The translations under genes were made by a program, and so were the position numbers. A stretch of DNA of 64,000 nt from positions 1,773,501 through 1,837,500 of the forward strand of contig NW_024103441.1 in NCBI RefSeq assembly GCF_003945595.2, in the 5' to 3' direction. The stretch's first letter is position 1. Every line of letters starts with the position of its first letter. Positions 46,666-58,250 of this stretch are shown piece by piece. The stretch comes from Pipra filicauda (Eukaryota; Chordata; Aves; Passeriformes; Pipridae). A model generated the notes under the pieces. The model did not search any database. It saw only the letters and a list, made by a program, of their open reading frames with translations, and was not told where the DNA came from.

Positions 46666-48239
46666 TGCTGCAGGGGAAATGCTTGTCAGGGTATTGATAA
46701 ACAACAGATCTGTGTCAGTGCAGATGCCTTTTTAATGGCGTGTCCTGAGGTGCAGACATTAGGGTTATATCCTCCTGCCTCCCAGCCCTCCGCACAGCAA
46801 TCACTCCTCCTCAAGCAGAGCGAGGGCTGCCACCACCCCTGCTTCCCCGCCTTATTAATGCATCTCCCTCTCACTAATGCAGACAAGAAAAGACAAATCT
46901 GGAGCCCCACGTGCACAGGGGGACCGTGAGGGGACCGGGGGGCTGCACAGTGCAAAATAAAAGTTCAGATTCTGTTGTGGCCCTGGCACCAGGGCACAGG
47001 AACCCAACACACACCTACAGCAGCACCACGGCAAAACCCAGCCCAGACCACGGGTAGGACTGGCACAGGCTCCTCTGCTCTGCAAAGCTCCTGACATTCC
47101 CACCTCCTGAGAGGGAGCCTGGGATTTGGAGGTTTTTGGGATACTGCTAAAATCCTTATTAGCTGAATGAAGGACTATCCATGAGAAACACCCAATCTGT
47201 CTTGAAGGGTTATTTAAATCTTTTGAAATCCTTGCGATGATGGGGGAGAGCCCGGTGTGGGCACAGCCCACAGCAGTGCCAGGGCACAGCTGCACTCTGC
47301 CTGCCTCTGGGATCACCCTGGGATCCCCCAACAATGCTGCTGCTCCTGGGGAATCTCCCTGGCCAGGGGCCCCTTGCCCTCAGAGCAGCCAATTCACTCT
47401 TGATGTGAGTGTACCCTGATGACTTAATTATTTATGAGGGATGTTTTGTCCTGGATTTACAACTAATGCAAACAGATGTTGCCAGACCAAGGTGGCTCTT
47501 TTTGCTGGATCTTGATGGATACTCACAGTAGTGGAGCAGCAGAGCATTACTGGCCATGGCTGTGCCTGTGTGCACTGGGTGGCACAGCACATCTGCCCTG
47601 ACCACAGAACCCTTCTGCTCACCATCAGCTGACCTCAGAGCTCCTTTCCTGCCACACTCACTGCACTGCTCTATAGTTATTTGACTTTGACTCTATGAGG
47701 TGCTCAATTCCAAGGCTCAGTCGTGTGTGAAGCCTGGCCAGGTTTACCCACCTCGCGCTGTGTCGGTCCCAGGTGTGTTCCCGACTGTCCCCTCTGGCAT
47801 TCCCACTTGCTGGGACAGAGGTACTGGTTTTGCTTCTGTCTTCCTGAATTGTTGGTGCTGTCCCAGCTGCTGCAGCTCTCAAAGGAAGGTGGGGACTTGT
47901 GCTGGGCCATTCACAGAAGGGCACCCCAACAACTGAGTCTATTTTGCATGTCCTGGTACATCAGACCCTAAATCCTTTATTCACAAAGAAACACTCAGGT
48001 TCAGAGCACTTGCCCTCTCATCAAGGAGAAACAAAGCCACAGTTTTTCTGACTAATCCCAACTGGACAGCAGAGCTCAAACTTAAAATATTCATGATTTA
48101 GCCCAGAGTATACATTTCTCAAAAATATATTAGCTGTAAGAATATTAGCCCCAGGAGTCACAGGGAAACCAGGAACCTTGCCACACTGTGTATCAACTCT
48201 GCAAAATGTTGTGATTCTTTGAGAAAAATCTCTCTTAGC
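46666..48239. other. Non-coding spacer
   Basis: Mixed to GC-rich sequence with overlapping open frames on both strands and no recognised gene. Confidence 0.45.
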
Positions 48240-48850
48240 TATGGTTTGCAGGATTTAATATTCTGCCCATTAGCAGAACCAAGCACCACCCTTAGAGCAC
48301 ACATGCAAATAGCAGGGGAGAACAGAGGAAGACAATAAAACTGGAAGCAGCCTTTCGAAGGGCAAATAAATAATTGGATTGCAATGTGAAAGTGTTTTCC
48401 AGTTTGATGGGCATTTCCTTTTCACTGAAAATACACCAGGCTGAATGGCTCAGTGGGTCCTGCACACCTCGGAATGGGCCCGGCCAGCTTGTGCTCTCGA
48501 TAACAGTGGGTATCATGGAGGTACATAAAAACATAGTTTATTGTTAAATTAAGTGTCCTGTTCTTGAAAACAACCCTTAAATTTAACATTCCAAGGCTGC
48601 TGCTGTTTATTTGCACTCTCGGAGCACTCTCAGTGCTGTCCACTCAACTACTCGAGAAATACATTGTAATAAAAATAAATGGACAGTTTGGGTTTCTCTA
48701 AAATTAAAACAGAATATACAGCAGCCTTGCACTCCTGCCTTGCACTGAGGTAGCCTGTGATAAAGTCACATTGTGTCAGAGATGGCAAATTATGCCTGCT
48801 AATTACTTACTGGAATTTCAGATTTGTCCTTACCATAATTAAAAAGGTGT
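48240..48850. other. AT-leaning block, possible CNE
   Basis: Non-repetitive, AT-leaning, with an AT-rich core at 48525-48590 and 48660-48720 and GCTAATTACTTACTGG near 48798. Function is inferred only. Confidence 0.3.
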
Positions 48851-49298
48851 CACTTTATTAGAATAGGGCTGGAATGATGGGGCTTGGAGCAGTGGAGGAG
48901 ATTTCTGGTTAGAGATAATTACCAGTGATGTATTCCTTTCCCTCACTGCCGTTTTTGCTGCATTCCCCCCATTACTGTGTAATGGATGGCTGGCACGGCT
49001 GCCCGGGAGCTCAGTGTGGGGAGCACCCGCCCAAGGGGCTTCCACTGCCAGCCCCCACCCTGCTGGCACAGGGCAGGTCCAGCTGTGTGTGCTGGTCACA
49101 TCCCCACCGATTTTACTGAGGCTTCATCTGGGGATACAGCGACAGAGAGGGCGAGACGGGGTCAGTCCTGTTTCAGGGTGCCCCCTCTGCCCATGGGGTC
49201 ACTCCAGAATTTCCCAGGCAAGCTTCCAGACGCTGCCCTGCAATGCCTGCTGCTCCCCAGGGCCCCTGTGCCCTGCAGACCCCGAAGGGGCCGCTGTG

Positions 49299-49331
49299 CC
49301 CCCCACCCCCTCCTGTCCCCCTCCTGTCCCC
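49299..49331 (-). other. G-quadruplex motif on minus strand
   Basis: Four C runs of at least four (49299-49304, 49306-49310, 49317-49321, 49328-49331) with loops of 1-6 bases give a canonical G4 on the minus strand. It includes a tandem CCCCCTCCTGT unit. Confidence 0.75.
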
Positions 49332-49871
49332 TGGCAGCTCCCACAGCGAGGGCCGGTCCCAGCCCCACACTGAGCTCAGACAGACACACCATTTATATGC
49401 ATCGAAATATCCCTCTGTTGGCAGAAGAGACTTGAACCTGTCGAGGGCAAACTCGAGTCTCTCCCAGGGCCTGGCAAAAGAAAATAGCAGCATTTAACCG
49501 TGATGAAAGTCACAGTGCAAACAGGGATGCAGGGAGAATAATTGCATGGCTGGAGTGCCCGGCTCCATGTTATCATTACACATTGGATTCCTGGTCTGTA
49601 AGTACAGGGATGGCGTGAACCCCCGCAGAAGATGAAGGTTATAAAAGAGGCATTACTGGGAAAGGTCAGCAGGCTATTCAAACATGGAGCGGTTGCAATC
49701 TGCAGATTCAATACCCAAAGCTATTTGCAGGGCTTGGAGAGGCAGGAGGAGTGGGAGAGGCAGACACTCACCCACTTGCTACAGGAACAGGGAGGCTCCT
49801 TGTGCAGCAAACTCAGGAGCAGGCAGAGGGAGGATGTGCGTCTGTTCAGCCCCGATTGCCTGCAGGCCTCA

Positions 49872-49916
49872 CCAGCAGTGCCCTTTGCCCCAGGGGTGCC
49901 AGCAGTGCCCTTTGCC
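49872..49916. repeat. 27-bp partial tandem duplication
   Basis: CCAGCAGTGCCCTTTGCC occurs at 49872-49889 and again at 49899-49916 with period 27. Confidence 0.85.
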
Positions 49917-50219
49917 ACCAGCACCACACCAAACTCCTGCAGCCACGCCGGGAAATAACCAGGCCAAGCACAAAGGGCAAGGCAGGTCTTCTGTCTTGAT
50001 CCCATCGAGATCTGGCTGCAGAGTGTCATCAGTGGGATCTCTGATCCAACACATCTGGACAGTTAAAATGTCTTTTCCTTTCAGGAGAGACCTCCTTAGG
50101 CTGAGCACAGCACTGCAGCCCACACGCTCCACGTCTGGGGTACCACAACACAACATTCCTGTGGCTGATGGAGAGACCCATCAGACTCCACATTTTTATA
50201 AAAGATGGTTTGGTTAGCT

Positions 50220-50657
50220 CATGAGGCACCATCATTATTGCCAAAGGGTTTTGCTCTCCAAGCCTGTGCTGAATATTGTATTACTTTGCCATGCTCAGAA
50301 ACTAAAATTACAACAATTTAATTTTGAATATGGTGGCATTATTACCATTTGTATTTGCCATTTCATAAGACTTTTCATTTCAACTGCTTTGCTTTCCTGT
50401 CAAGAGGAAAAACCTTCAATCTATCGGCTTTTACCAGAGAGGGAACTGTGCTGGAGTGTAATGCAGTATTGTATATTTCTTCTCTAATGCTCTTTTGAAC
50501 AAAATCATCTATTTCATCAACAGTATATCAGCGGTGACCAAAGACCATTAAATAATGCATCTCACTCAGGAGCAGTGGAGCAGGGAAAGGGCTCTGACCT
50601 GTTTTAAACCTTATTACTTTCTTGCATTATGCCCCTCACTGCAATCTTTTTGTTTAA
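50220..50657. other. Candidate CNE
   Basis: AT-leaning, non-tandem block with ACAACAATTTAATTTTGAAT (50311-50330) and AAATAATGCATCTCAC segments. No repeat family is recognised. Confidence 0.35.
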
Positions 50658-51602
50658 GTGATTTCAGCTGAGGCGTTGCTTCCTGCCTTAAAACACACGG
50701 CAGACGTTATTGCTGAGCTGCTTGGACTCAGCCTCAGCATTCCCCATCCTACACCAAAACCAGCCTCTGTGTATGAAGCTTTGTTAACCTCACCAAACAT
50801 ACACCAATACATGTATGTGTCAGGAGCTGGTGTGAATAACACCCCTCTTTATTTTGGAACTCGCTGGCTGAGACTTTCCATTTCATTCAGACCTGTGGCT
50901 TTATCTTCCAGCAAAAGTTTGGTGCTTGCAATGAGAAAACCCAGGGCTGGTAAAGCAGGCAGGGAAATCAATCCGGAGCGGGACAGCCAAGCCAAAGCAC
51001 ACACAGTTGGAACACCCAGAGGAGGCTGGACTGTGCTGCAGACTGGGATGGGAGGTTTGAAGGGCTGGCTTCCCTGTGAGCCCTGTGCTGGCTGTGCCTG
51101 GAGGAGCTTGGTGGCACCAGCAGCCCCTGCCCGTGGAGAAGGCTCTGCCCAGCCACGACTACCAGGGGCAATGCATCACGTTCCACGTTCTCCCCGGCAG
51201 ATCCCTCACCCAGGCGTGCTGTGCCCCACAGGGGCAGAGGGCTGGCCCCAGGGCTGCAGAGTGTGGCCATCCCCACACTGTCGCTGCTCAGAGGTGAAGA
51301 CCCCCAGGGCAAGTGGTGGTCTCTGCCTGCTGGTGGGCTCAGCCCAGCCCTGTGGTGCCCAGCACCATCTGCCCCTGCCTTGGCTGATCTCTGCTGAAGG
51401 ATGTGAGGTGGCACAGGGACAGCTGACCTGGGCAGGAGGGGCAGCCCTGGTGGGGCACAGGGGGACCCACCTGCACTGTGCTCGTGGTTGGCACCACGTG
51501 GCAGCTGGGCTGAGGTGCAGTGCTAACAGCTGGGGTGCAGCTTTGCCTCCCCCAGCCCTTGTGAAGCACTATCCCCCACCAGCCGGCGAGGGGAAAGCCT
51601 GA
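50658..51602 (+). other. Longest open frame in the window, probably non-coding
   Basis: A 314-codon ATG frame with a TGA at 51600-51602. The first 100 or so codons are of moderate GC; the rest is GC-rich, where the minus strand is also open (for example 50968-51414). I recognise no domain, signal peptide or repeat. No Kozak or splice context stands out. A chance frame is more likely than a gene, but as the longest frame it deserves a homology check. Confidence 0.25.
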
Positions 51603-52769
51603 GAGACTTACAATTACATTTTCTCACTAGTCTAATGAGGTGAGAGACAGACAGAGGAGAGAGTTCCCTGGGCTAATTTTCCAGCCAGCAGCCACTGCAT
51701 TGCTCCTGTACTGCGAGAGGCAGAGGGAGAAATGACTCTTCCAGATTAGAGGCTCTTGCTGAAGGCATTCCGGAGCATATTCCTCCAGGACACTACGGCA
51801 AAAAAATGGAGATGACAAACCATTTTACTACGTTCAGCTGGAATAAAGTAAGCCACAAATAGAACCATGTGGTGCTGGGGGTGCACTGATTGGGAGAGAG
51901 TACCTGGGGAGAGCAGGGAGTGGAGCCTGGCCTGAATCATTGCACACAGAGCTCTGCTGGAGTGAGGAAGGCAGCAAGTCAGCATCTGAACAGGGGGACG
52001 AATTAGCTGTGAGAGGGAAGGAGCATTGCATTTGTCTCTCCAGCTAGTGAACAATTTGTTATCATGGAAATGTTAGCAATGGAACAGTCACTGCCTGGGG
52101 GAGCAGCACTGGGCTGCAGAGGGCAGGTGCTGGAAGAGGAGGGCTCTGCCTTCCTCCCAGAAACACTGGGTTCTTCAGACCAGAGAAACCCCGAGAAACC
52201 CCTCCTTGTACCTGCAGGGAACATGGAGGGAGGGCCCCTTTCTTCATTCCTACTCTCCATGATCTTGTGCTGGATTCACATAAGCTCAACATTTGACTCT
52301 TTGGAGGTTCTCTGATGGCTTTGGTTGAGCCCAATGGTGTTGTGTGCTGCCTTCATATCCCTGGTCTCAGTACACCAAACACACTTCCAGCATACCCAAA
52401 TGGACCTGAGAAACCTGAACTTCCTAATCTGAGTCAGGAGGAAGAGTCAATGAAATCCCTCTTCCATCATGACCACGTTCAGCGTGTTCACATACACATA
52501 CATGTTCGTGGATGAGGAATGTTCCATCAACCAGTCCCCAAAAAAGACTGGAATGCTCCCATTTGCCTGACAAATCCAGCCAGACTGATCTATCCTTAGC
52601 CATCCCCTGTAGTGTTTGGAGCTTGTAGTCAGTCCTGAATTCGTTTTAGGCTGAGATCAGGCCTTGGTTAAAAGTGTGTGCAGGAGGCACCCTTCCCTCT
52701 CTTTCTTATTCGAAAGGAGCTCCTTTAGAAAGCACTCTGTTGCTGTGCTCATGCAAACCAGGAAGAGAT
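51603..52769. other. Non-coding spacer
   Basis: Mixed composition. The section 52330-52660 has texture suggestive of a very old, unrecognised interspersed repeat, but I could not assign a family. Confidence 0.4.
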
Positions 52770-53880
52770 CTGTCAAATATCAAATACGAATTTTGTTGCT
52801 GAAGCTCTTGGAAAATTGACAGGTAGCATGCAAGCAAACATTAAATCAATAACAGCAAATTTCCCCTGGGAAACTTGTAGTGTTTTCTCATAAAAATCTT
52901 TAAATCCTTAAAGAACCCATGAAAGGTTTACACACCTCGTGTTGGTTAATCTGGTTACCTCTGCATTGCTCAGCGGCTGATCAGGGTGTAATACCCAGTG
53001 CTGATCACCCAGCAGTGAGTGTAACACCCACTGCCCCCGCGCTGATGTATTGTAGCTTTGTTAGTCACTGTGGCTCCTTGGTAAATTCATTTGGAGTCCT
53101 CCGGGGTTTTAAATCTCTCATTTGGCCAACAACGAGGTCTGAAAAGATTGCAGTTCATTTCGACCCACAGTGGATGGAAGGCTCATTTACTGGCTGCAGG
53201 CAACTCAATCAGGCCGGGCGCTGATGAGTGAGTGACTTGTTCAGACCGCTAGTCAATATGTGTCTGCTGTGATAGAATGTCAGCATCTGCTGCCTGCTCC
53301 TGTCTCCCACTGCTCTGGCTTTTTTCATTTGGCCTGATCAATGTTATTAAAAACACCTAGGAGTTCCTTAACTGCTCTGCCACTTGAGGCTTTTCTTTCT
53401 TCCTTTTTTTTTTAAACACAACTTTGTATTATCTGCAAACATGTGCAGATGATGTACGTGGATTGATTTTTTATACGAGTGTGTGGGATGGGGTGTGAGC
53501 ATATGCTTCGGCACATGACTTGTGCACAGGAGATGGTTCTGCAGTTACAGCACCCTGGTTTGAGGTTTTTGTGTGTGTTGCCCTGAAGCAGCTCAGACTT
53601 AAAGCATTTGCAAACATCTGCTAATTATTATTTGTGAATAAAGCTTCAAATGTAAGCATGCAAAAATAATACACCTTCTCTAAATTGAAGCGAGGACACC
53701 CAAGTGGAATCAGTGACATGTTGTGGACACCCACACATTAAAAATCAGACTGCTGTTAAAAATAAAAGAGAGATAGAGCTTAGGTAAACAAGCAGAGGGT
53801 TAAAATCCCTTTACATGACAGGTCTGGAATATAAACATCATTTGCAGTGCCCTTGGCCAGCCCACCCAGTCCTGCCCAGC
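52770..53880. other. Cluster of candidate CNEs
   Basis: Non-repetitive 1.1 kb. The section 52970-53285 is GC-balanced and coherent (GGCGCTGATGAGTGAGTGAC near 53217). The section 53590-53790 is AT-rich, with TGCTAATTATTATTTGTG and TTAAAAATCAGAC segments. Between them lie a T10 run (53406-53415) and mixed DNA. Confidence 0.38.
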
Positions 53881-54100
53881 AATCCATTTCCTGGGGACTA
53901 ATGACACACCATGGCACAGGAGGGTCAGCCACCAATTGCACAAAAAAAGGAAAACAGATACACTGCTAAAGGTTTCAATCTGTCTGCAGAACGTGCACGT
54001 TCCTGCAGGAGCGGCACCGTCCCGAGGTGCAGGAAGGGGAATGCTGTGCCCTCTGGGCAGTCCCCAGGCTTTGCACCGTCCAGAAGAGAGGATGAAGGGA
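53881..54100. other. Short spacer
   Basis: Mixed sequence with no recognised feature. Confidence 0.4.
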
Positions 54101-54200
54101 CAATCACAGAGTCACAGAACCATTTTGGCTGGAAAACAGCTTTAAGATCATCAAGTCTGACCATTAACCCAGTGGCTCCAAGGTGCACCACGTGCCTTTG
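54101..54200 (-). mobile_element. Short degraded CR1 LINE tail, minus strand
   Basis: The + strand begins CAATCACAGAGTCACAGAAC (54101-54120), continues GGCTGGAAAACAGCTTTAAG and ATCATCAAGTCTGACCATTA, then fades. This is the reverse complement of a CR1 3' end of a different subfamily from 25463. Only about 100 bases remain alignable by eye. Confidence 0.82.
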
Positions 54201-54989
54201 GCCACGCTGAAACAGAAGCACCACAGGGCCGGTGGCAGCGAGAGAAGATGGTCCCTCCTTATCCGTGAGGAAATCTTGCATGGCTGGAGTGTTTGTGGGT
54301 AGGTAACAACATCCACCCAACAAAACCAGCATGGCACTTGGCTTCAAGTGCTTGGCTAAGAGCCTGTGGGGAGCTCCAGGGGACATCAGCTGTGGGGATG
54401 CTCTGCTGTTCAGTGAATGCTCCTTGTGACTGTCTCTCCTCCCTGCTCAAGAGCTAGACTGAACCCTGGGGTAATAAATACAGCTCCTTTGATTTTACAA
54501 AGATCTTATTCCAGGCATCTTCTCCACCTAAAATCCTTTCTAAATTAGTGCTATGATCAAGAAAGCAAGGAAAAATATGGGGGATTTTATGTCAGGTGAC
54601 TGTAAAGGCTTTGAATGATAGAAACCTCTGCTGCCCCATCCATGTTTGCCCCATCAGTGGATTTTCCTCCTCCATCCTCCACAGACAGAAGACAGCTAAA
54701 ATCTTGACCATCCTGTGCTGGCTAGCTTGCCCTGAGGAGAGTTTGCCACAGGACCTGGTGCTTGGAAGTATGACCTGAGCTGACCTTTACTTCTGCTGTC
54801 CCATCTCCACAGGCTGCAGCTCTGCCCAGCTTCCCCAGGCCTTGTGGTGCCTGCACTGCACAAAGGAAAGGCAAGGTGATCTGCTGTGACCTGAGGACAT
54901 GCTTCAAAATCCACCCATGCTTCCACCCCTACCCCCTTCCTCTGCAATGTGGCATCCAAAATAGATACCAAGAAATGACCTGCCAGGAA
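54201..54989. other. Non-coding spacer
   Basis: Mixed sequence with no recognised gene. Part of 54200-54330 may be a further degraded continuation of the CR1 copy. Confidence 0.4.
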
Positions 54990-55290
54990 AAAAATGGAAG
55001 CCTATAATTATGTTATTGAAAACCTGTTCCATACTGTATTATTTAAGGTTATTTTATTATGATGTTGAGATGAGTTTCTTAAAGAAGAAACTCTGGGTTT
55101 ATTGCGCTCCTCCCGCAGAGGAGCCCTGGGTGATTTGATAGCCTATTTGAACAAGAGGGATGCTTTATGAGCCCCTATAAAAACTGATGACCCCACTCAC
55201 ATTTGTATTTAATGAAATAAGGAGGAGCTTTCGTTATGTTTTCAATAACCTTCACTGCTCTTTCCAACCTGCCTCAAATAAAAGCCAGAA
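54990..55290. other. Candidate CNE
   Basis: AT-rich, single-copy-looking island with CTATAATTATGTTATTG, TTTAAGGTTATTTTATTATG, CCCCTATAAAAACTGATG and TTTAATGAAATAAGG segments. It contains two adjacent inverted repeats, listed separately. Texture strongly differs from both flanks. Confidence 0.42.
55072..55124. other. Two adjacent perfect inverted repeats
   Basis: GAGTTTCTT (55072-55080), loop AAAG, AAGAAACTC (55085-55093) is a perfect 9-bp stem. Twelve bases on, GCTCCTC (55106-55112), loop CCGCA, GAGGAGC (55118-55124) is a perfect 7-bp stem. If transcribed these would form two small hairpins. They could also be symmetrical protein-binding sites. Confidence 0.6.
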
Positions 55291-56339
55291 TCTGAGTGTT
55301 TCTGTGCTGAACCCTGGCTGTCCATAAGGAGGGCACGGGGGGTTCAGCCTGGCTGGTGAGCTGTCCTACCATCCCTGTGTCCCTGCAGTGCCTCTGCCAG
55401 GGCTGTGTCCTGCTGGTAGGGATGGTGGGATGGGTGAGAAGTGATGTCATATTGGGGGAGGATGGTTGGGAGGAATGTTGAGCTGGGAGAGGGCTCCAGT
55501 CCTCATCTGCCTCAGCCTCCCAGGCACCAGTACATGTTTTATTTCTAAGTATCTTCCCATACACAAAATCAGCCTTTTTCATTACACAGTTTTGGTCTGT
55601 CATAAAACATTTATCTCTCTGAAAAGTTCCAGTGCTTGGATTCTTCTCATTACATTAAATAATTGCTGTTGCTGGAAGGATCAGAGGCTGTGCCTGCAGC
55701 CAGTGGCACTGCCTGTCCCTGGCTCTCCTGGTGGGAGGTGAGTCCAGCAGTGGCACTGGGGACAGGCAGGTCCTGGGCCTAGGGAAAGTCTTGGGTGAGC
55801 ATCTCTTCCCCATCTGGCAGCCTGATGATATAAATATTTAGATGGAAATGATCACTTCCCGGCCTCGGTGCCCAAGGGACCCAGCAGTCCCCACGCTGAC
55901 AGCACAGGGGGACACAGCCCCACGTTCAGCAGAGCAGCTACTAATGCTGTGGTCTTCTAAAAAGTGAGGCCTAATTAACTGTAATCGATGGGGCTTTCTC
56001 CACGGAGTTGTCCAGATTCGGGCTGCTCCCTGCAGCCAGTGCCCAGTGAGGTCAATTTGGGATGAGTGAAGAAGAGGAGGAGCCGTGGCGGGTGCTGTGA
56101 CTCGGTGTCACTGTGTGGCCACTGTGTCTGCCATGTCCCACAGCTGCACGAGCAGTTTTCTCCCCCAGAGCTTTGAGATCAGGAGGGGGAACCTGGCAGG
56201 GTTTATTAAAGCACATCCAAGCCCTCCGACTTGCATTTGCATTCACAGTTTGATGTAGATGCCACATCAGCAGATGCCTGTGAATAAGCTGGAGCAGGGT
56301 TATAGCATCCTGGTGGTGCAGTGATTCAGTGTGATGCCT
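55291..56339. other. Non-coding spacer
   Basis: GC-rich to mixed, with a CNE-like patch at 55925-56000 (CTACTAATGCTG, CTAATTAACTGTAATCGATGG). No gene is recognised. Confidence 0.4.
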
Positions 56340-56650
56340 CGGCAAGCTGTTCTGTAATGGGCTGCAAGGCTCATTTTTACGATCATTGGAATGTAAAGGG
56401 TCAGAATCTTAATCTCCTAATACTGTGTTTTTAACAACATTTACACTTTAACATATTGAAAAATCTCATCTCTTTCTGCCACCCAACATGACAGCACAAT
56501 TCAAAGCGATCAGTGCAGCAGTATATTTTGGTATTTTAAACATAAATCAACCTGGCTGAAATATTTTTTTTCCCTTCCAGTACTTCTGAAAACCTAGGAG
56601 TTTCTAACTTTAATGTTTCTTATTTGAACCTTTGTATTCAGTGGAGTCTC
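56340..56650. other. AT-rich candidate CNE
   Basis: AT-leaning, non-tandem apart from a T8 run at 56564-56571. It holds AATCTTAATCTCCTAATACTG near 56406 and TTTACACTTTAACATATTG near 56438. Function is inferred from texture. Confidence 0.33.
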
Positions 56651-57239
56651 CCACCTGAATAATTCAGCAGCATCAAAGAGAGCACAGAATGAAGGACCCA
56701 GTCCAGCACCCAGCACAGACACAGTGCTTTGTGGGCCATTGCAACAGTAAACCAGTACTCGAGGAATGCAAAAAGTTTGGGAATGCAGGTACAGAGAGAA
56801 TTAAATTCTGTATCACCCTGCAAAACTAAGTGACAGGTAATAGGAACACATCAGGAATAAAAAGCGTTTTTGTTTTCATGGAACCTTCAGGATTGAAGGG
56901 GAGTTGGGTTTTTTTCAGAATTTGCAAATCTTACACAAACCAGTCAGCCCAGGAGCCCCTACTCAGTGCAGGGGTGGCCTCTCCTCCCAGAATAAATGGG
57001 TTTGGTTTCTCTCTGGGATGGGGGGGGGAAAGAAGGAAGGGACTGTTGGGGCTTCCTCATTAGTGATGTCTACCCTCACAGTATCACTCTTTGCTCCTTT
57101 TCTGTGCCTTTTTCCCTTCTGCACATGAGCTTTGGAAGTCGGGGTCTGCTCAGGCTGGAGCACCACACACAGGACCTCTGCCCCTTCCCAAGCTGCTGCC
57201 CTGCACTGGGACAGCCTGGCCTCCTGTCTGACTTTCTAT
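56651..57239. other. Non-coding spacer
   Basis: Mixed DNA, with a G9 run at 57020-57028. No gene is recognised. Confidence 0.4.
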
Positions 57240-57550
57240 TTAATTAGCAGCTCCTTAACCAATTTTGCTATTTGCTGGCCTAGATTTCTCTCCGCTCCCA
57301 CGTGAGAAGGGAGCTGGGCATATGGGCTGAACCACAATGATTTGATTCATGGTCTGAAATCATCATTGAACAAGTGTCACAACATGGCATTAGATTAAGA
57401 ACTAAAGCGATGGGCTATGGTGAGTCTGTTCATTAGTATTAATAGAGCTTAATTAGGCACAAGCATGGTGTTGCAGGGAAATGTGAAGGTGGCTGCAGTT
57501 TTCAGGGTGGGAAAAAAAAAAAGGTGTTATTCATTAAAGGTGAAAGAAGC
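57240..57550. other. Candidate CNE
   Basis: Coherent single-copy-looking block with ACAATGATTTGATTCATGG, TGAAATCATCATTGAACAAG, a TTAATTAG core (57449-57456) and CATTAGTATTAATAGAGC. An A11 run lies at 57512-57522 near its 3' edge. It is among the better CNE candidates on texture. Confidence 0.4.
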
Positions 57551-58009
57551 CCATAAGCCTTGTGCCTGCCTCTGAATCCCAGCACAATTCAGGCTCAGAA
57601 GTGGCCTTGCTGCCCCAGGAGCACAAAGGAGTTAAGGACTGGGTCATGTTAAGGAGCCAGAAGAGAGGAATGGAAAGTCCAGACTAAAACCATGAAATCT
57701 GGAGAAAGTCCTGACCTTGGTACAGGGGACTGTCTCACAGAGAGAGCCATTCAACTCTGACCTGTCTTAACGGAGGAGATGACACATCAGATCAGCTCTT
57801 CCAGTTCCCAGGGAGGGGTGTTAGGAGAGAACAGTGCTCCAAGAACCAAATGAGGGAGAGAGACAAAGGGACAGGAGCTATCAGTGCCTGCAGGAGCCAA
57901 TCTCCATGTGGCACTGGACCAGGTGGCTCTGCCAGGGCTGGGGCTATTTTGCAACCAGGGTAAATATCCACGGATGCATTCAATGCTTTTGTAATGATTT
58001 CAGTTCTTT
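57551..58009. other. Non-coding spacer
   Basis: Mixed sequence with no recognised feature. Confidence 0.4.
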
Positions 58010-58250
58010 CCTTATCTTCAGTATCCTCCCTCTTGCACCAGTTCCCCTCCATTCATGCTGCTCTTTGCTTTATGGTTCTTAGGCCATTTTGCATCTCTCC
58101 CCATTTGGCAACATTAAATTTTATTTACCATATGTCCCTTCTGCTACAAAGATGATAAAATCCTTTGGATTTTTGTTGTGCTGTTGCAAGCTCATTCGGC
58201 ACTCACCTCAATTTAGTGTCCTCAGCAAGTGGAGCTGATTTGTTGCTGTT
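58010..58250 (-). mobile_element. Ancient CR1/L3-like LINE fragment, minus strand
   Basis: On + the order of motifs (CATTTTGCATCTCTCCCC, GGCAACATTAAATTTTATTT at 58107-58126, ACCATATGTC, then TCAATTTAGTGTCCTCAGCA at 58209-58228) mirrors the reverse complement of old CR1/L3-type reverse-transcriptase sequence. In younger copies that region reads AACATT-AA-TTT-AT-T and AGCTTGGTGTCATCTGCAAA. It is too degraded for subfamily assignment. Boundaries are approximate. Confidence 0.6.

Larger units (their letters stand above)
48851..50219. other. Non-coding spacer
   Basis: Largely GC-rich with overlapping frames on both strands. A CNE-like patch lies at 49495-49690 (TTATAAAAGAGGCATTACTGG). No gene is recognised. 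Confidence 0.45.

Noticed and set aside
50658..51602. 314-codon open frame as a protein-coding gene
   Set aside because: No recognisable domain, and the 3' two-thirds is GC-rich sequence also open on the other strand. A vertebrate single-exon gene would need better support.
53290..53450. Possible LINE-derived segment ending in TATTATCTGCAAACATG
   Set aside because: A single short resemblance to CR1-type sequence without the expected flanking motifs.
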